64,000 nucleotides of DNA from Streptomyces thermolilacinus SPC6 (GTDB taxonomy: Bacteria; Actinomycetota; Actinomycetes; Streptomycetales; Streptomycetaceae), in the NCBI RefSeq assembly GCF_000478605.2, contig NZ_ASHX02000001.1, positions 248,001 through 312,000 on the forward strand, written 5' to 3'. Shown one piece after another: positions 9,585-19,419 of the stretch. The notes below the pieces were generated by a model that was given only the letters and a program-made list of their open reading frames with translations, ran no database searches and was not told the origin of the DNA. Every line of letters begins with the position of its first letter. Position 1 is the first letter of the stretch. A program made the translations under genes and the position numbers.

Positions 9585-9607
9585 CCATACCATACTGTAT
9601 GGTATGG
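9585..9607 (+). promoter_or_regulatory. 23-bp palindrome, probable TetR operator overlapping the start codon
   Basis: Perfect 11-bp inverted repeat: CCATACCATAC (9585-9595), central T, GTATGGTATGG (9597-9607). The ATG at 9604 of the TetR gene lies within the right arm. AT-rich in a GC-rich context. Most likely an autoregulatory operator that also covers the core promoter of a leaderless or nearly leaderless transcript. Confidence 0.75.
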
Positions 9608-10209
9608 GTCGGAAGAGCGGACAGGTGACGAGCAGGGCGGGGCGACGCGTGGCGAGCAAGCGGGACTGGCTGGAGGAGGGGCTCCGGGTGCTGAGCGAGG
9701 ACGGGGCGCCCGCGCTGACCGTGGACCGGCTCGCGGCGCGGCTGAAGCTGACCAAGGGCTCCTTCTACCACCACTTCAAGGGCATGACGGGGTACAAGAG
9801 CGACCTGCTCGCGTACTACGAGGCCGAGCACACCGGCCGGTACATCGCCGACGCCGAGCGCGGCGGCGGCCGCACCCCTCTCGGGCGGCTGCTGCACCTG
9901 CGCGACCTGGTCCTGGCGGACAAGGGCGGCAGCGACCGGCTGGAGATCGCCATGCGCGCCTGGGCGTCGCAGGACGACGAGGTCCGCGCCCTCCAGCAGC
10001 GGGTGGACGAGCTGCGCGTCGGCTACCTGCGGGAGCTGGTGAGCGACGCGGGCGGCGCGGACGAGGACGCGACGCCGCTGGCCCGCCTGCTCTATCTGCT
10101 GCTGGTGGGCAGCCGGCAGCTCGTACCGCCGCTTCCCGCCGAGGAGTTGCGGGAGGTCTACACCCTGGCGCTGCGTCTGGCGCCTCAGGAGGAAGGACCG
10201 GGCACATGA
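9604..10209 (+). CDS. TetR/AcrR-family transcriptional regulator
   Basis: Product of up to 201 residues. A TetR helix-turn-helix lies at about residues 18-60 (LRVLSEDGAPALTVDRLAAR, then LKLTKGSFYHHF), followed by a helical ligand-binding domain. If ATG 9604 is used, translation starts inside the 23-bp palindrome, implying a leaderless mRNA; in-frame GTG codons at 9625 and 9649 are alternatives. The next gene overlaps its stop by 4 bp (ATGA), so this regulator and the downstream membrane protein are coupled. It may also influence the divergent HSP90-like gene 245 bp away, though no second operator copy is seen there. Confidence 0.92.
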   Translation: MGRKSGQVTSRAGRRVASKRDWLEEGLRVLSEDGAPALTVDRLAARLKLTKGSFYHHFKGMTGYKSDLLAYYEAEHTGRYIADAERGGGRTPLGRLLHLRDLVLADKGGSDRLEIAMRAWASQDDEVRALQQRVDELRVGYLRELVSDAGGADEDATPLARLLYLLLVGSRQLVPPLPAEELREVYTLALRLAPQEEGPGT

Positions 10210-10616
10210 GCGGACTGGCGCGCTGGATACCGCGGCTGATCATCGCGACCGCGGCGCTGCACTTCGTCTGGGCCTTCGCCCAGCCTCACGCCTGGGCGGA
10301 CATCGCCCGGGACGGCTTCTTCCGGACCTCCGTCGACACGGCGGCGCCGGACTACTTCGCGCGTGAGGCGAGCATCTGGTTCCTGGCCTGCGGGGTCGCG
10401 CTGCTCGCCCTCGGCACGATGTCCCGGCACGCCCTGCGCGCCACCGGGCACCTCCCTGCCCAGGTGGGCTGGTACCTGCTGGCCCTGGGCGTCCCGCTGT
10501 GCGTCTTCTCGTTCCCCGTGACCGGCAGCTGGGCGCTCCTCGCGATCGGCGCCCTGGCCCTGGCCGCGAGCCGCCGCACCGCCCCGGCCGACGAGCCCCG
10601 GCGGGGACGGCCGTGA
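10206..10616 (+). CDS. DUF6463-like small membrane protein
   Basis: Product of 136 residues with about four hydrophobic segments (LIIATAALHFVWAFAQ, WFLACGVALLALGTM, VGWYLLALGVPLCVFSF, WALLAIGALALAAS). The topology and the FxRTSVDT/PDYFAREASIWF pattern fit the DUF6463 family as I remember it, often found beside TetR regulators. Start ATG 10206 overlaps the TetR stop (ATGA), making it the likely main target of that regulator. Function unknown; integral membrane protein of the cytoplasmic membrane. Confidence 0.7.
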   Translation: MSGLARWIPRLIIATAALHFVWAFAQPHAWADIARDGFFRTSVDTAAPDYFAREASIWFLACGVALLALGTMSRHALRATGHLPAQVGWYLLALGVPLCVFSFPVTGSWALLAIGALALAASRRTAPADEPRRGRP

Positions 10617-10662
10617 CCCCGGGGAGGGTGTCCTCCGCCCCGCCGCCCGCCCGCTGGGCGGT

Positions 10663-11134
10663 GTGGGCGGCGGGGCGGCGCCGCTGAGCGTGCTGCCCTC
10701 CTCCGTGTGGCGCGTCGCGGTCGGGGTCGGGGAACGGCCACACGGCGGCGGAGACCGCCTACATGGTGGGCCTGAGCGACCTGACGCTCGCTCTGGCGTA
10801 CCCGACGGTGGGGCTGGTGAGCGGCTGGGGCGAGACGTTCCCCCGGTGGCTGCCCGTAGCGAGCGGGCGGCCCGTGCCCGCCCGAGCGGTGCTGCGCGTC
10901 GCTCGGACGGGCGGGGCGCTGCTGGTCCTGATCACGCTGTACGGCGCGGTCAACAGCGTCTTCGGCTTCGTGGAGGAGGGTGCGCGGCTCGTCGAGCAGG
11001 AGCGGGAGCATCCGCGGCCGCCGGTGTGGGTGACCTGGCTGTACCTGCCCGCGGCGGCCTGGGGGTTCCTCGTCCTGGCCGTCTGCCGCAACTACGCCCG
11101 GCGGATGCCGCGTCGCGGCATGATGGGGGCATGA
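10663..11134 (+). pseudogene. frameshifted membrane-protein remnant
   Basis: The 3' part (10763-11134) reads as a membrane protein (AYMVGLSDLTLALAYPTVGL, PPVWVTWLYLPAAAWGFLVLAV). The expected N-terminal motif LSVLPSSVWRVAVGVG lies just upstream, about 10684-10731, but in a different frame, and the segment that should link the two is very short. In intact relatives that I recall, these motifs belong to one protein with about 20-40 residues between them, so a deletion plus frameshift is inferred. The 3' ORF from ATG 10763 (123 residues) may still be translated, and its TGA overlaps the ATG of the next gene. Could also be annotated as a short hypothetical membrane protein. Confidence 0.55.
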
Positions 11135-11865
11135 CGGAGCCGTACGAGGCGCTGACCGTGACCACTCCCCGCGTGGTGTGCCGCCCGGTCCTGTCGCAGC
11201 GGTGGACCGACGTGGCCTTTCTTCACTGGCCCGTGGAGCCCGCGGCCGTGGCGCCGCTGCTGCCGCGCGCCACCCGGCCCGACGTCCTGGACGGCACGAC
11301 GTACGTGGGGCTCGTGGCGTTCCGCATGGAGGCGGTGGCGTTCGGGCGCGGCCCGGCCCTGCCGTACCTGGGGACGTTCCCGGAGACGAACGTACGGCTC
11401 TACAGCGTGGACGCCCGGGGCCGGCGCGGGGTCGCGTTCCTGAGCATGGACGCCGCCCGGCTCCTGCCCGCGCTCGCGGGGCGCGTCGCGTTCCGGCTGC
11501 CGTACCGCTGGGCGTCGATGCGCGTGGGCCGGTCGGGTGACCGCCTCACGTACACGGGGCGGCGGCTGACACGGCACGGGCCCGCCGGGTACCGCCTCAC
11601 CGTCGAGGTCGGCCGTCCGCTGGACGAGCCGAGCGACCTGGACATGTTCCTCACCGCGCGCTGGGGCCTGCACGCCGAGTGGCACGGCCGCACGCTGTAC
11701 CTGCCGAACGACCACCCCGCCTGGCCGCTCCACCACGCGCGCGTGGAGCGCCTGGAGGAGAACCTGGTCCGTGCGGCGGGCGTCCCCGCCCCGCAGGGCC
11801 CGCCGTGCAGCGTCCTGTACTCCCCCGGCGTCCCCGCCCTCTTCGGCGTCCCGGCAGCCTCGTAG
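11131..11865 (+). CDS. DUF2071 (YqjF-like) family protein
   Basis: Product of 244 residues with DUF2071 features: RWTDVAFLHWPVEPAAVAPLLP near residue 25, GTTYVGLVAFRME, PETNVRLYSVDARGRRGVAFLSMDA and a C-terminal LYSPGVPALFGVP. The family has an acetoacetate-decarboxylase-like fold; its biochemical role is not established. ATG 11131 overlaps the preceding reading frame's TGA (ATGA). Cytoplasmic, no signal peptide. Confidence 0.88.
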   Translation: MTEPYEALTVTTPRVVCRPVLSQRWTDVAFLHWPVEPAAVAPLLPRATRPDVLDGTTYVGLVAFRMEAVAFGRGPALPYLGTFPETNVRLYSVDARGRRGVAFLSMDAARLLPALAGRVAFRLPYRWASMRVGRSGDRLTYTGRRLTRHGPAGYRLTVEVGRPLDEPSDLDMFLTARWGLHAEWHGRTLYLPNDHPAWPLHHARVERLEENLVRAAGVPAPQGPPCSVLYSPGVPALFGVPAAS

Positions 11866-11936
11866 GGCCGTGAGGAAACGGCTGTCCGCGGGCGGGCGTG
11901 GCGTGCCGCACAGCGTCACACGCGGCGGGTGGCCGC

Positions 11937-12278
11937 TCAGAGGGCGGTCAGTACCTGCGGGGACAGGGTTTTGATCATCGTGTTGGTCCAGCGCATCCGG
12001 CGGAGCGTCGGTGGGTGGCAGTCGGAGGCGAGCTTGAGGAGCCGGTCGTCCTTGGCTGCCTGTGCCGCCTGGGCGAGCATCTCCCCGTACAGCGAGTTCC
12101 CTGAGGCCGCCAGGTGCAGTTGCCGCAGGTCCCACAGGAGGAGCAGGCCGGGTTCGGGGCAGTGGCCCATCGCCGCCGCTGCCTTCTCCCGGAGGGCGCT
12201 GAGGACGCCCGGCGGTTCGGTGCCGTCCAGGCCGATGAGGCGCACATCGCGGTCGCGGGCGGCTGCCCGGCGCGGCAC
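11937..12278 (-). CDS. small conserved hypothetical protein
   Basis: Product of 113 residues if GTG 12278 is the start; no clear ribosome site is visible and a later start is possible. The sequence from VRLIGLDGTEPPGVLSALRE through PGLLLLWDLRQLHLAASGNS to HPPTLRRMRWTNTMIKTLSP is well-formed and soluble, unlike a random frame. I do not recognise the family. It is 53 bp downstream of the GH71-like gene on the same strand. Confidence 0.55.
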   Translation of the reverse strand: MPRRAAARDRDVRLIGLDGTEPPGVLSALREKAAAAMGHCPEPGLLLLWDLRQLHLAASGNSLYGEMLAQAAQAAKDDRLLKLASDCHPPTLRRMRWTNTMIKTLSPQVLTAL

Positions 12279-12331
12279 GGCGCCCCGGCGGCCGGGGCCG
12301 GGGCGCCGCGGGTGGGCGGCGGGGGCCGGGG

Positions 12332-14059
12332 TCAGAGGCAGCAGGGTGGGGCGGGGCGGCCGCTGGTGGCGGCGTAGTACTGGAGGTCCTGCACCTCGGG
12401 GTGGCGGACCACCCGGTACGGGAGCTCCACGGCGGCGGCGGTGCGGCCGTCGCGTACCGCCGCGGCGGAGACCTCGCCGGTGCGCAGCGGCACCAGGACG
12501 GGGGCCGTCCCGGCGGGGACCGGCTGGCTGGTGGTGACGGTGCCTACGGTGACGCGGAGGGTCGCGGGGCGGGTGAGGAACGGCAGGACCTCCACCGTGT
12601 CGCGGGCTTCCTCGCTGCTCCCCCGGAGCGTCATCAGGCGGGTCTGGCCGCCGGTCGGGACGGCGTCGGCGAACTGTGTGCGGGAGGTGACGTACAGCGT
12701 GTCGCGGACGATCCGCGGCCACGTCCCGGTCTTGAAGCGGGTCAGGTAGTAGGAGGTGAGGTCCAGGTAGGCGTGCCCGTTGTGCTGCGACGGGGCGAAG
12801 TGGGTGGTCTCGGAGTAGTCGTTCCAGGTGGTGAGCTGCACCCAGTCCGCTCCCCCCGCGATGGCGCGGTGCCAGGTGGCGCGGAGGGTGCCGGTGTTGC
12901 CCGCCTCGTCGTACACGCCCTGGCTGGGCCGGGCGTCCTGGACGGCGACGGGCTGCATCCACACCTTGCCGAGGCGGTGCGCGAGCCGGGCGTCGCGGCC
13001 GGGGTCGTCGGGCTGCGTGTACGTGCGCGCGCCCCAGTCGGAGAAGCCGTAGCTGATCGGGGCGAACTCCTCGTGGTGGGCGCCGAAGTCCAGGAAGAGC
13101 GGCACGAACGCGGTGCGCACACCGTGCCGGGCGCGCAGGTCGTCGAGGAGCGCGGACCACCAGCCCGCGCTCCTGGCCTCCGCCTTGAACGGGGAGACGA
13201 CCAGGCGCCCGTCGGGAAGCCGGTGCGCCGCCGGGCTGCGGCCCAGTTCGGCGAGGGCGTCGGCGATCTGCCGGGGCGTCTCGCTGGTGAGGGACGCCAT
13301 GTCCGGCATCAGCATGATCGTGAAGTCGGGGTCCACGGAGCGGGCGGCTTCGAGCATGAGCCTGCAGCGCTCCCAGTTCCGGCCGGACAGGGACAGCAGG
13401 TCGAGGGTGAACCCGTCGAGGCCCGCGTCGCGCGCGGTCCGCACCTCCTGCCGGAGGTTGGCCAGCTCCCAGTCGCCGTCCTGGGGGCGGACCGGCAGTG
13501 GCCGGTCGCGCAGCAGGCCGCCGTACGCGCGGTGCTTGCCCTTCTCGCCGTGCGGGGTGAGGTAGTGGCGGGCGTAGTAGTCGCGGTGCGGTTCGTCGTT
13601 GTCGAGGGAGAGGGGGTACGGGGTGAAGTAGTGCGCGAACACGAGCTTGCCCCGGGCGCGCAGGGCGGCGCGGTCCGGCAGGTCGAAGGGGAGCGCGTAG
13701 GCTCCCGCGCGGGCGGTGTCGCCCGGCCCCGCTGTCGTGGCGCTCGCGCGCGGGTCGCTCTCCCAGGCGGCGGCCAGTCCGGTGCACAGGAGGGCCAGGA
13801 CCAGTCCGACCACGGCGCCCGCGAGGGACCGCCCGCGTGGGCGGCCCCGCCGGTGGCGCCGCGAGGTCTCGTGGTGCCCGCCGCGACGCCACAGGGCCGC
13901 ACCGCGGCGACCGCGACGCCACCCGGTCTCGCCCTGTGCGGCGGCGCCGTGCGGCCGTGGGGCCTCTTGCCGGCCGGCGTCGTGCGGCCGTGGGGCCTCT
14001 TGCCGACCGGCGTCGTGCGGCCGTGGGGCCTCGTCGTGTCCGCCGTGTTCCGTCCGCAT
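12332..14059 (-). CDS. membrane-anchored GH71-like glycoside hydrolase
   Basis: Product of 575 residues from ATG 14059, preceded by GAGAGGGG. The first 75 residues are a hydrophilic, repetitive cytoplasmic-type tail (three 11-residue units PRPHDAGRQEA). A transmembrane or signal-anchor segment follows (LAGAVVGLVLALLCTGLAAAW), then a catalytic domain starting KLVFAHYFTPYPLSLDN, as in GH71 alpha-1,3-glucanases. Further landmarks are GLDGFTLDLLSLSG, DFTIMLMPDMASL and TTWNDYSETTHFAPS. The C-terminal 110 residues form a beta-sandwich-like domain. GH71 enzymes act on fungal alpha-1,3-glucan; substrate here is inferred. It probably acts outside the membrane. Confidence 0.82.
   Translation of the reverse strand: MRTEHGGHDEAPRPHDAGRQEAPRPHDAGRQEAPRPHGAAAQGETGWRRGRRGAALWRRGGHHETSRRHRRGRPRGRSLAGAVVGLVLALLCTGLAAAWESDPRASATTAGPGDTARAGAYALPFDLPDRAALRARGKLVFAHYFTPYPLSLDNDEPHRDYYARHYLTPHGEKGKHRAYGGLLRDRPLPVRPQDGDWELANLRQEVRTARDAGLDGFTLDLLSLSGRNWERCRLMLEAARSVDPDFTIMLMPDMASLTSETPRQIADALAELGRSPAAHRLPDGRLVVSPFKAEARSAGWWSALLDDLRARHGVRTAFVPLFLDFGAHHEEFAPISYGFSDWGARTYTQPDDPGRDARLAHRLGKVWMQPVAVQDARPSQGVYDEAGNTGTLRATWHRAIAGGADWVQLTTWNDYSETTHFAPSQHNGHAYLDLTSYYLTRFKTGTWPRIVRDTLYVTSRTQFADAVPTGGQTRLMTLRGSSEEARDTVEVLPFLTRPATLRVTVGTVTTSQPVPAGTAPVLVPLRTGEVSAAAVRDGRTAAAVELPYRVVRHPEVQDLQYYAATSGRPAPPCCL
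13949..14032 (-). repeat. 33-bp tandem repeat inside the GH71-like gene
   Basis: Units begin at 13949, 13982 and 14015 (forward GTGCGGCCGTGGGGCCTC), giving two full units and the first 18 bases of a third. The period of 33 bp keeps frame and encodes an 11-residue repeat in the N-terminal tail ahead of the membrane segment. Confidence 0.85.
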
Positions 14060-14324
14060 CGCGACCCCTCTCCCCCGCCCGCCGTGCGCGGCGCGCCGTA
14101 CAGAAGTAGAGCGGATCGCCACGAGCCGGACAACCTTCCGCCACGAACGGGGGAACGCCCGCCCGCCCGCGCACCGTCGAGGAGCCGGGAAGGCGCCACC
14201 GGGGGCCCGGGAGGGCGTACGACCGGCCCGCCCGGGAGGCGTCGGACCGGCTCCGGCGGGTACGTTGGCGCGGTCGGGCACGTTGACGCGCGCCGGAGCG
14301 TTCCGGGTACGAGGAGGAGAGCCG

Positions 14325-15824
14325 ATGCGAGAGGCACCCAAGACGCGGAGCGTGTTCAGCCGACTGGACCGCGCGGTGTTCGCGCAGGTGGCGCAGCGTA
14401 CGTGGCCCGCGGCGGAGCCGGTGCTGCCGCGGCTGAGCACGAGTGCGAACCGGGGCGTGCTGTGGTTCGGCATCGCCGCCGGGATGTGGGCGCTGGGCGG
14501 GGCGCGCGGCCGGCGGGCGGCCGTGCGCGGGGTCGCGTCGCTGGCGCTGGCGTCGTTGACGGTGAACACGCTGGCGAAGGGCGCGGTGCGGCGGAAGCGG
14601 CCGGTGATCGACCGGGTGCCCCTGGCCCGCCGGCTGCCACGCCAGCCGCTGACCACGTCGTTCCCGTCCGGGCACTCGGCGTCGGCGGCGGCGTTCATGA
14701 CGGGGGTCGCCCTGGAGTCGCGGGGCATGGGGGCGGCGCTGGTGCCGGTCGCGGCGTCGGTCGCCTTCTCCCGTGTCTACACCGGCGTCCACTACCCGAG
14801 TGATGTGCTGGTGGGCATGGCGCTTGGGGCGGGCGCGGCGTTCGCGGTACGCGGCCTGGTGCCGACGCGGGACCTGGTGCCGGTGCCCGCGCGGCCGCGC
14901 GCCGAGGTTCCGGCGTTGCCGGACGGGGACGGGCTCGTGGTCGTGGTGAACCCGTCGTCGGGGGCGGGGACCCATCTGATGGACCCGGCGACGCAGATCA
15001 CGACACTGCTGCCGAAGGCGGAGGTGTTCCTGTGCGGTCAGGGCGTCGACTCGCTGCCGGACCTGCTGGAGACCGCCGCCGCCGAAGCGGCGCGGCGCGG
15101 TGGGGTGTTCGGGGTGTGCGGCGGGGACGGCACGGTGAACGCCGCGGTGGCGCCCGCGCTTCGGCACCGGGTTCCGCTGCTGGTCCTGCCGGGCGGGACG
15201 TTCAACCACTTCGCCGCCGACCTGGGGGTGGACTCGGTCGCCGACGGCTGCCACGCGCTGGCGGAGGGGCACGCGGTACGGGCCGACGTGGGCCGGGTCC
15301 GGCTGCACGGGCGCGGGGCCGCGCGTGAGCCGGTGTACTTCGTCAACACGTTCAGTCTCGGCGTCTATCCGGAACTGGTGCGGCTCCGGGAGCGCTGGTC
15401 GCCCCGGATCGGCGGGCCCGCCGCGACGCTGCTCGGCGCCGCCCGGGTCCTGCGTACGGCGACACCGCTGCGGGCGGAGGTGAACGGCAAGCCCCGCTCC
15501 ATGTGGTTCCTGTTCGTGGGGAACGGCGTCTACCGCAGTGTGGGGCTGGCGCCGCTGCGCCGCCATGACGTGGCGGACGGGCTGCTGGACGTACGGATCG
15601 CGCAGGCCGGGCGGCTGGCGCGGCCCCGTCTGCTGGCGACGGCGGCGGGTGGCCTGGCCCGTACGCGGCTGTACGCCGCGGCCCGGACGACGGCGCTGCG
15701 CGTGACGAGCCTCCCCGCCGACACCCATATGGCGTACGACGGGGAGGTCGTGCCCGCGGCGCCGGGCCTGACGCTCGACAAGCTGCCGGAGGCGCTGACG
15801 GTCTACCGGCCCGTGACCGGCTGA
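14325..15824 (+). CDS. bifunctional PAP2 phosphatase / diacylglycerol-kinase-family protein
   Basis: Fusion protein of 499 residues. Residues 1-170 are a PAP2 phosphatase with all three motifs: KGAVRRKRP (K85-R92-P93), PSGH (114-117) and SRVYTGVHYPSD (S149, R150, H156, D160). Residues about 190-499 are a DAGK/sphingosine-kinase-like catalytic domain with NPSSGAG and GGDGTVN. Such fusions are expected to act on lipid substrates at the membrane, one half removing and the other adding phosphate. Start ATG 14325 has an excellent ribosome site, GAGGAGGAG. Stands alone between convergent and divergent neighbours. Confidence 0.95.
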   Translation: MREAPKTRSVFSRLDRAVFAQVAQRTWPAAEPVLPRLSTSANRGVLWFGIAAGMWALGGARGRRAAVRGVASLALASLTVNTLAKGAVRRKRPVIDRVPLARRLPRQPLTTSFPSGHSASAAAFMTGVALESRGMGAALVPVAASVAFSRVYTGVHYPSDVLVGMALGAGAAFAVRGLVPTRDLVPVPARPRAEVPALPDGDGLVVVVNPSSGAGTHLMDPATQITTLLPKAEVFLCGQGVDSLPDLLETAAAEAARRGGVFGVCGGDGTVNAAVAPALRHRVPLLVLPGGTFNHFAADLGVDSVADGCHALAEGHAVRADVGRVRLHGRGAAREPVYFVNTFSLGVYPELVRLRERWSPRIGGPAATLLGAARVLRTATPLRAEVNGKPRSMWFLFVGNGVYRSVGLAPLRRHDVADGLLDVRIAQAGRLARPRLLATAAGGLARTRLYAAARTTALRVTSLPADTHMAYDGEVVPAAPGLTLDKLPEALTVYRPVTG

Positions 15825-15921
15825 GCCCCGCCTCTCCTGGCCCCCGACCGCCTGATCCCGGCCCCTCACCGGCTGAGCCCTCGGCCGGGCGCCCACTCGC
15901 CGGGCTCGCGGCCGGGTGGCG

Positions 15922-16854
15922 TCAGCCGAGGGTGCGTACGGCGTCCACGATCAGGTCCCAGTACGCGTCCACGTCCACGTCCACGCCGACGTACGCGTTG
16001 GGGCGGGCCCCGGTGACGCCGTCGAGGTCCACGACCGTGGCACCGCGCGTGTGGGTGCCGGTCAGTTCGACGGCGACGGGCGCGTGGACGAGGGTGAGCA
16101 GGCCGGGGGCGACGATGTGGGCGACGGTGAGCGGGTCGTGCAGGGGCGGGGCGGGGAAGCCGAACACCTCGCGGTACGTGTCGCCGAAGTAGGTGAGGAG
16201 CGCGGCGCACACGTCGGCGAGCGGTGTGCCGAGCGCCCGGACGCGCGCGACGACCTCGGGGGTGGCGAGCGCGCGGTGGCTGACGTTGAGGCCGATCATC
16301 GTGAGGTGCAGTCCGCTGCGGAAGACGACGTCGGCGGCCTCGGGGTCGGCGAGGATGTTGAACTCGGCGGCGGGTGTCCGGTTGCCGCGCCCCGTGGAGC
16401 CGCCCATCAGGACGATCCGCTCGATCCTGGCGGCCAGTTCGGGGTGGGCGAGCAGGAGCGTCGCGATGTTGGTGAGCGGCCCGGTCGGAACGAGCGTGAC
16501 GGGCACCGGATGGGCGCGGAGGGTGTCGCGCAGGAAGGTGACGGCGTCGCGGCCGTCGAGCGGTACGTCAGGTTCGCCGAATCCGGGGCCGTCCAGCCCC
16601 GACTCGCCGTGGATGTCGGGAGCGACGATGCCGGGTCCCCGCAAAGGTTCGGCCAGGCCGGCGGCGATCGGCACGCCTCGGACGCCGGCCACGGTGCAGA
16701 CGCGGCGGGCGTTCAGGGTGGTCTTCTCCACGGTCTGGTTCCCGGCGACGGTGGTGATCCCGAGCAGCTCGACACCCGGGTGAGCTGCGGCGAGCAGGAT
16801 GTTGAAGGCGTCGTCGTGGCCGGGGTCGCAGTCCAGGATCACGGGGATGGGCAT
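15922..16854 (-). CDS. inosine/uridine-preferring nucleoside hydrolase family
   Basis: Product of 310 residues with the calcium-binding DCDPGHDD motif at residues 8-15, characteristic of nucleoside N-ribohydrolases, plus GITTVAGNQTVEKTTLNA and PAAEFNILADPEAADVVF, and a C-terminal HDPLTVAHIV with the conserved active-site region. It hydrolyses the N-glycosidic bond of ribonucleosides for salvage. AGGAGA lies four bases before ATG 16854. Convergent with the PAP2-DAGK gene. Substrate preference cannot be called. Confidence 0.93.
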   Translation of the reverse strand: MPIPVILDCDPGHDDAFNILLAAAHPGVELLGITTVAGNQTVEKTTLNARRVCTVAGVRGVPIAAGLAEPLRGPGIVAPDIHGESGLDGPGFGEPDVPLDGRDAVTFLRDTLRAHPVPVTLVPTGPLTNIATLLLAHPELAARIERIVLMGGSTGRGNRTPAAEFNILADPEAADVVFRSGLHLTMIGLNVSHRALATPEVVARVRALGTPLADVCAALLTYFGDTYREVFGFPAPPLHDPLTVAHIVAPGLLTLVHAPVAVELTGTHTRGATVVDLDGVTGARPNAYVGVDVDVDAYWDLIVDAVRTLG

Positions 16855-17128
16855 GGGGTCTCCTGAAGATCCTTCGAGTAGGCCGAAAAGCGTCGTTCGC
16901 CAACCTTGCCAACACTCACTGGCACTCTTACATTCAACCCGTCGGTAACACCCGTGAGTAGGTCTGACGGATGGTCACACCACCGCTCGCGGTCGCTCTC
17001 CGCTCCACCTTTTCCCGCGCACCGCCGCGTCCCCCCGGCGGCCCGCCTTCGAGCAGGGTCTCCCGCTCCATCCGATATCCGTGGCCGACGGTCACCGCGG
17101 CCGTGGACACCAAGAGAGGGGATATTTC

Positions 17129-17755
17129 ATGAGAAACGCACCTGACGGCGGCACGGACGAGGTTGTCGGCCGCATCCAGTGGAAGCGCTTCGCGGCCCTG
17201 TCCGTGCCGGGGGTCGCCCTGACCGCCGCCCTGGGGGTCGCCCTGTCGAGCGGCGCCCTCGCGGCCTCCTTCGCCGTGTCGGGCCAGCAGTTCAAGGTGT
17301 CGGCTGACAGCCTGACGGGCAAGGGGTTCGCGCAGTACGGCAGCATCGACACGAACGCCCGCGAGGAGCTGCTCCCCGTGGCGGTCACGGCGATCCGCGA
17401 GGCCGAGCTGAACAACCTGTGCCAGTCGGTCGTCACGACCCTGCCGGTCATCGGTGACATCTCGCTGTATCTGACGGCGGGGAAGAAGAAGCCCGTGGAG
17501 GCCACGGACCTGTTCGTGGACGCCACGCAGTTGTCGGGCGACGCGGCCTTCAACAACATCGAGATCGGCCGGGACGCGTCCACGCTGGACAAGGGCCCCG
17601 AGGGCGGGCAGGGCATGCAGGACCTGTTCGGCCAGCAGGCGGACGACGTGAGCATCACGGGTCTGCGGCAGGTGGCCTGGGCGACGAACGCCGGCACGTT
17701 CAAACTGTCCGGCCTGAACATGAAGATCAGCAAGGGCAAGAAGGAATGCTTCTGA
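17129..17755 (+). CDS. DUF6230 family protein
   Basis: Product of 208 residues. One hydrophobic segment near residues 23-47 (LSVPGVALTAALGVALSSGALAA) suggests a signal peptide or anchor, and the rest is a soluble extracytoplasmic domain with two cysteines (LNNLCQSVV and the C-terminal KKECF). The DUF6230 family is found in streptomycetes next to DUF6114 genes, exactly as here; function unknown. The start has GAGAGGGGA upstream. The next gene starts one base after its stop. Confidence 0.85.
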   Translation: MRNAPDGGTDEVVGRIQWKRFAALSVPGVALTAALGVALSSGALAASFAVSGQQFKVSADSLTGKGFAQYGSIDTNAREELLPVAVTAIREAELNNLCQSVVTTLPVIGDISLYLTAGKKKPVEATDLFVDATQLSGDAAFNNIEIGRDASTLDKGPEGGQGMQDLFGQQADDVSITGLRQVAWATNAGTFKLSGLNMKISKGKKECF

Positions 17756-17756
17756 C

Positions 17757-19246
<1,490 letters not shown>

Positions 19247-19290
19247 CCGTCCCGTCCCTCCGGCGAGCGCCCGCGCCGCTGGAGGGACCC

Positions 19291-19323
19291 GCGCGGCACG
19301 GCGGCCCTCCCGCCGTGCCGCGC
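19291..19323 (+). terminator. 14-bp perfect hairpin terminator
   Basis: Arms GCGCGGCACGGCGG (19291-19304) and CCGCCGTGCCGCGC (19310-19323), loop of five bases, 44 bp after the secreted-protein stop. A second, weaker hairpin (CCCTCCGGCG with CGCTGGAGGG) lies just before it. Confidence 0.75.
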
Positions 19324-19419
19324 ACCCACGACGGCCCCCCGGATGAGCCGCCCGTGCGGGGGGGTACCCGCCGCCCCGGGAACGTACGGACGCGTGCGTA
19401 CGGACGAGAGGGCCGTGCC

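Noticed and set aside
7444..9897. Open frame extending the TPR protein upstream to 1810 residues
   Set aside because: The extra part is antisense-like Arg/Pro-rich sequence out of frame with the HSP90 gene; the GTGA overlap and conserved start MTTTPEQ mark the true start at 7443.
11937..15896. 1319-residue minus-strand open frame
   Set aside because: Runs through the GH71-like gene out of frame and antisense to the PAP2-DAGK gene; only its last 113 residues look like a protein.
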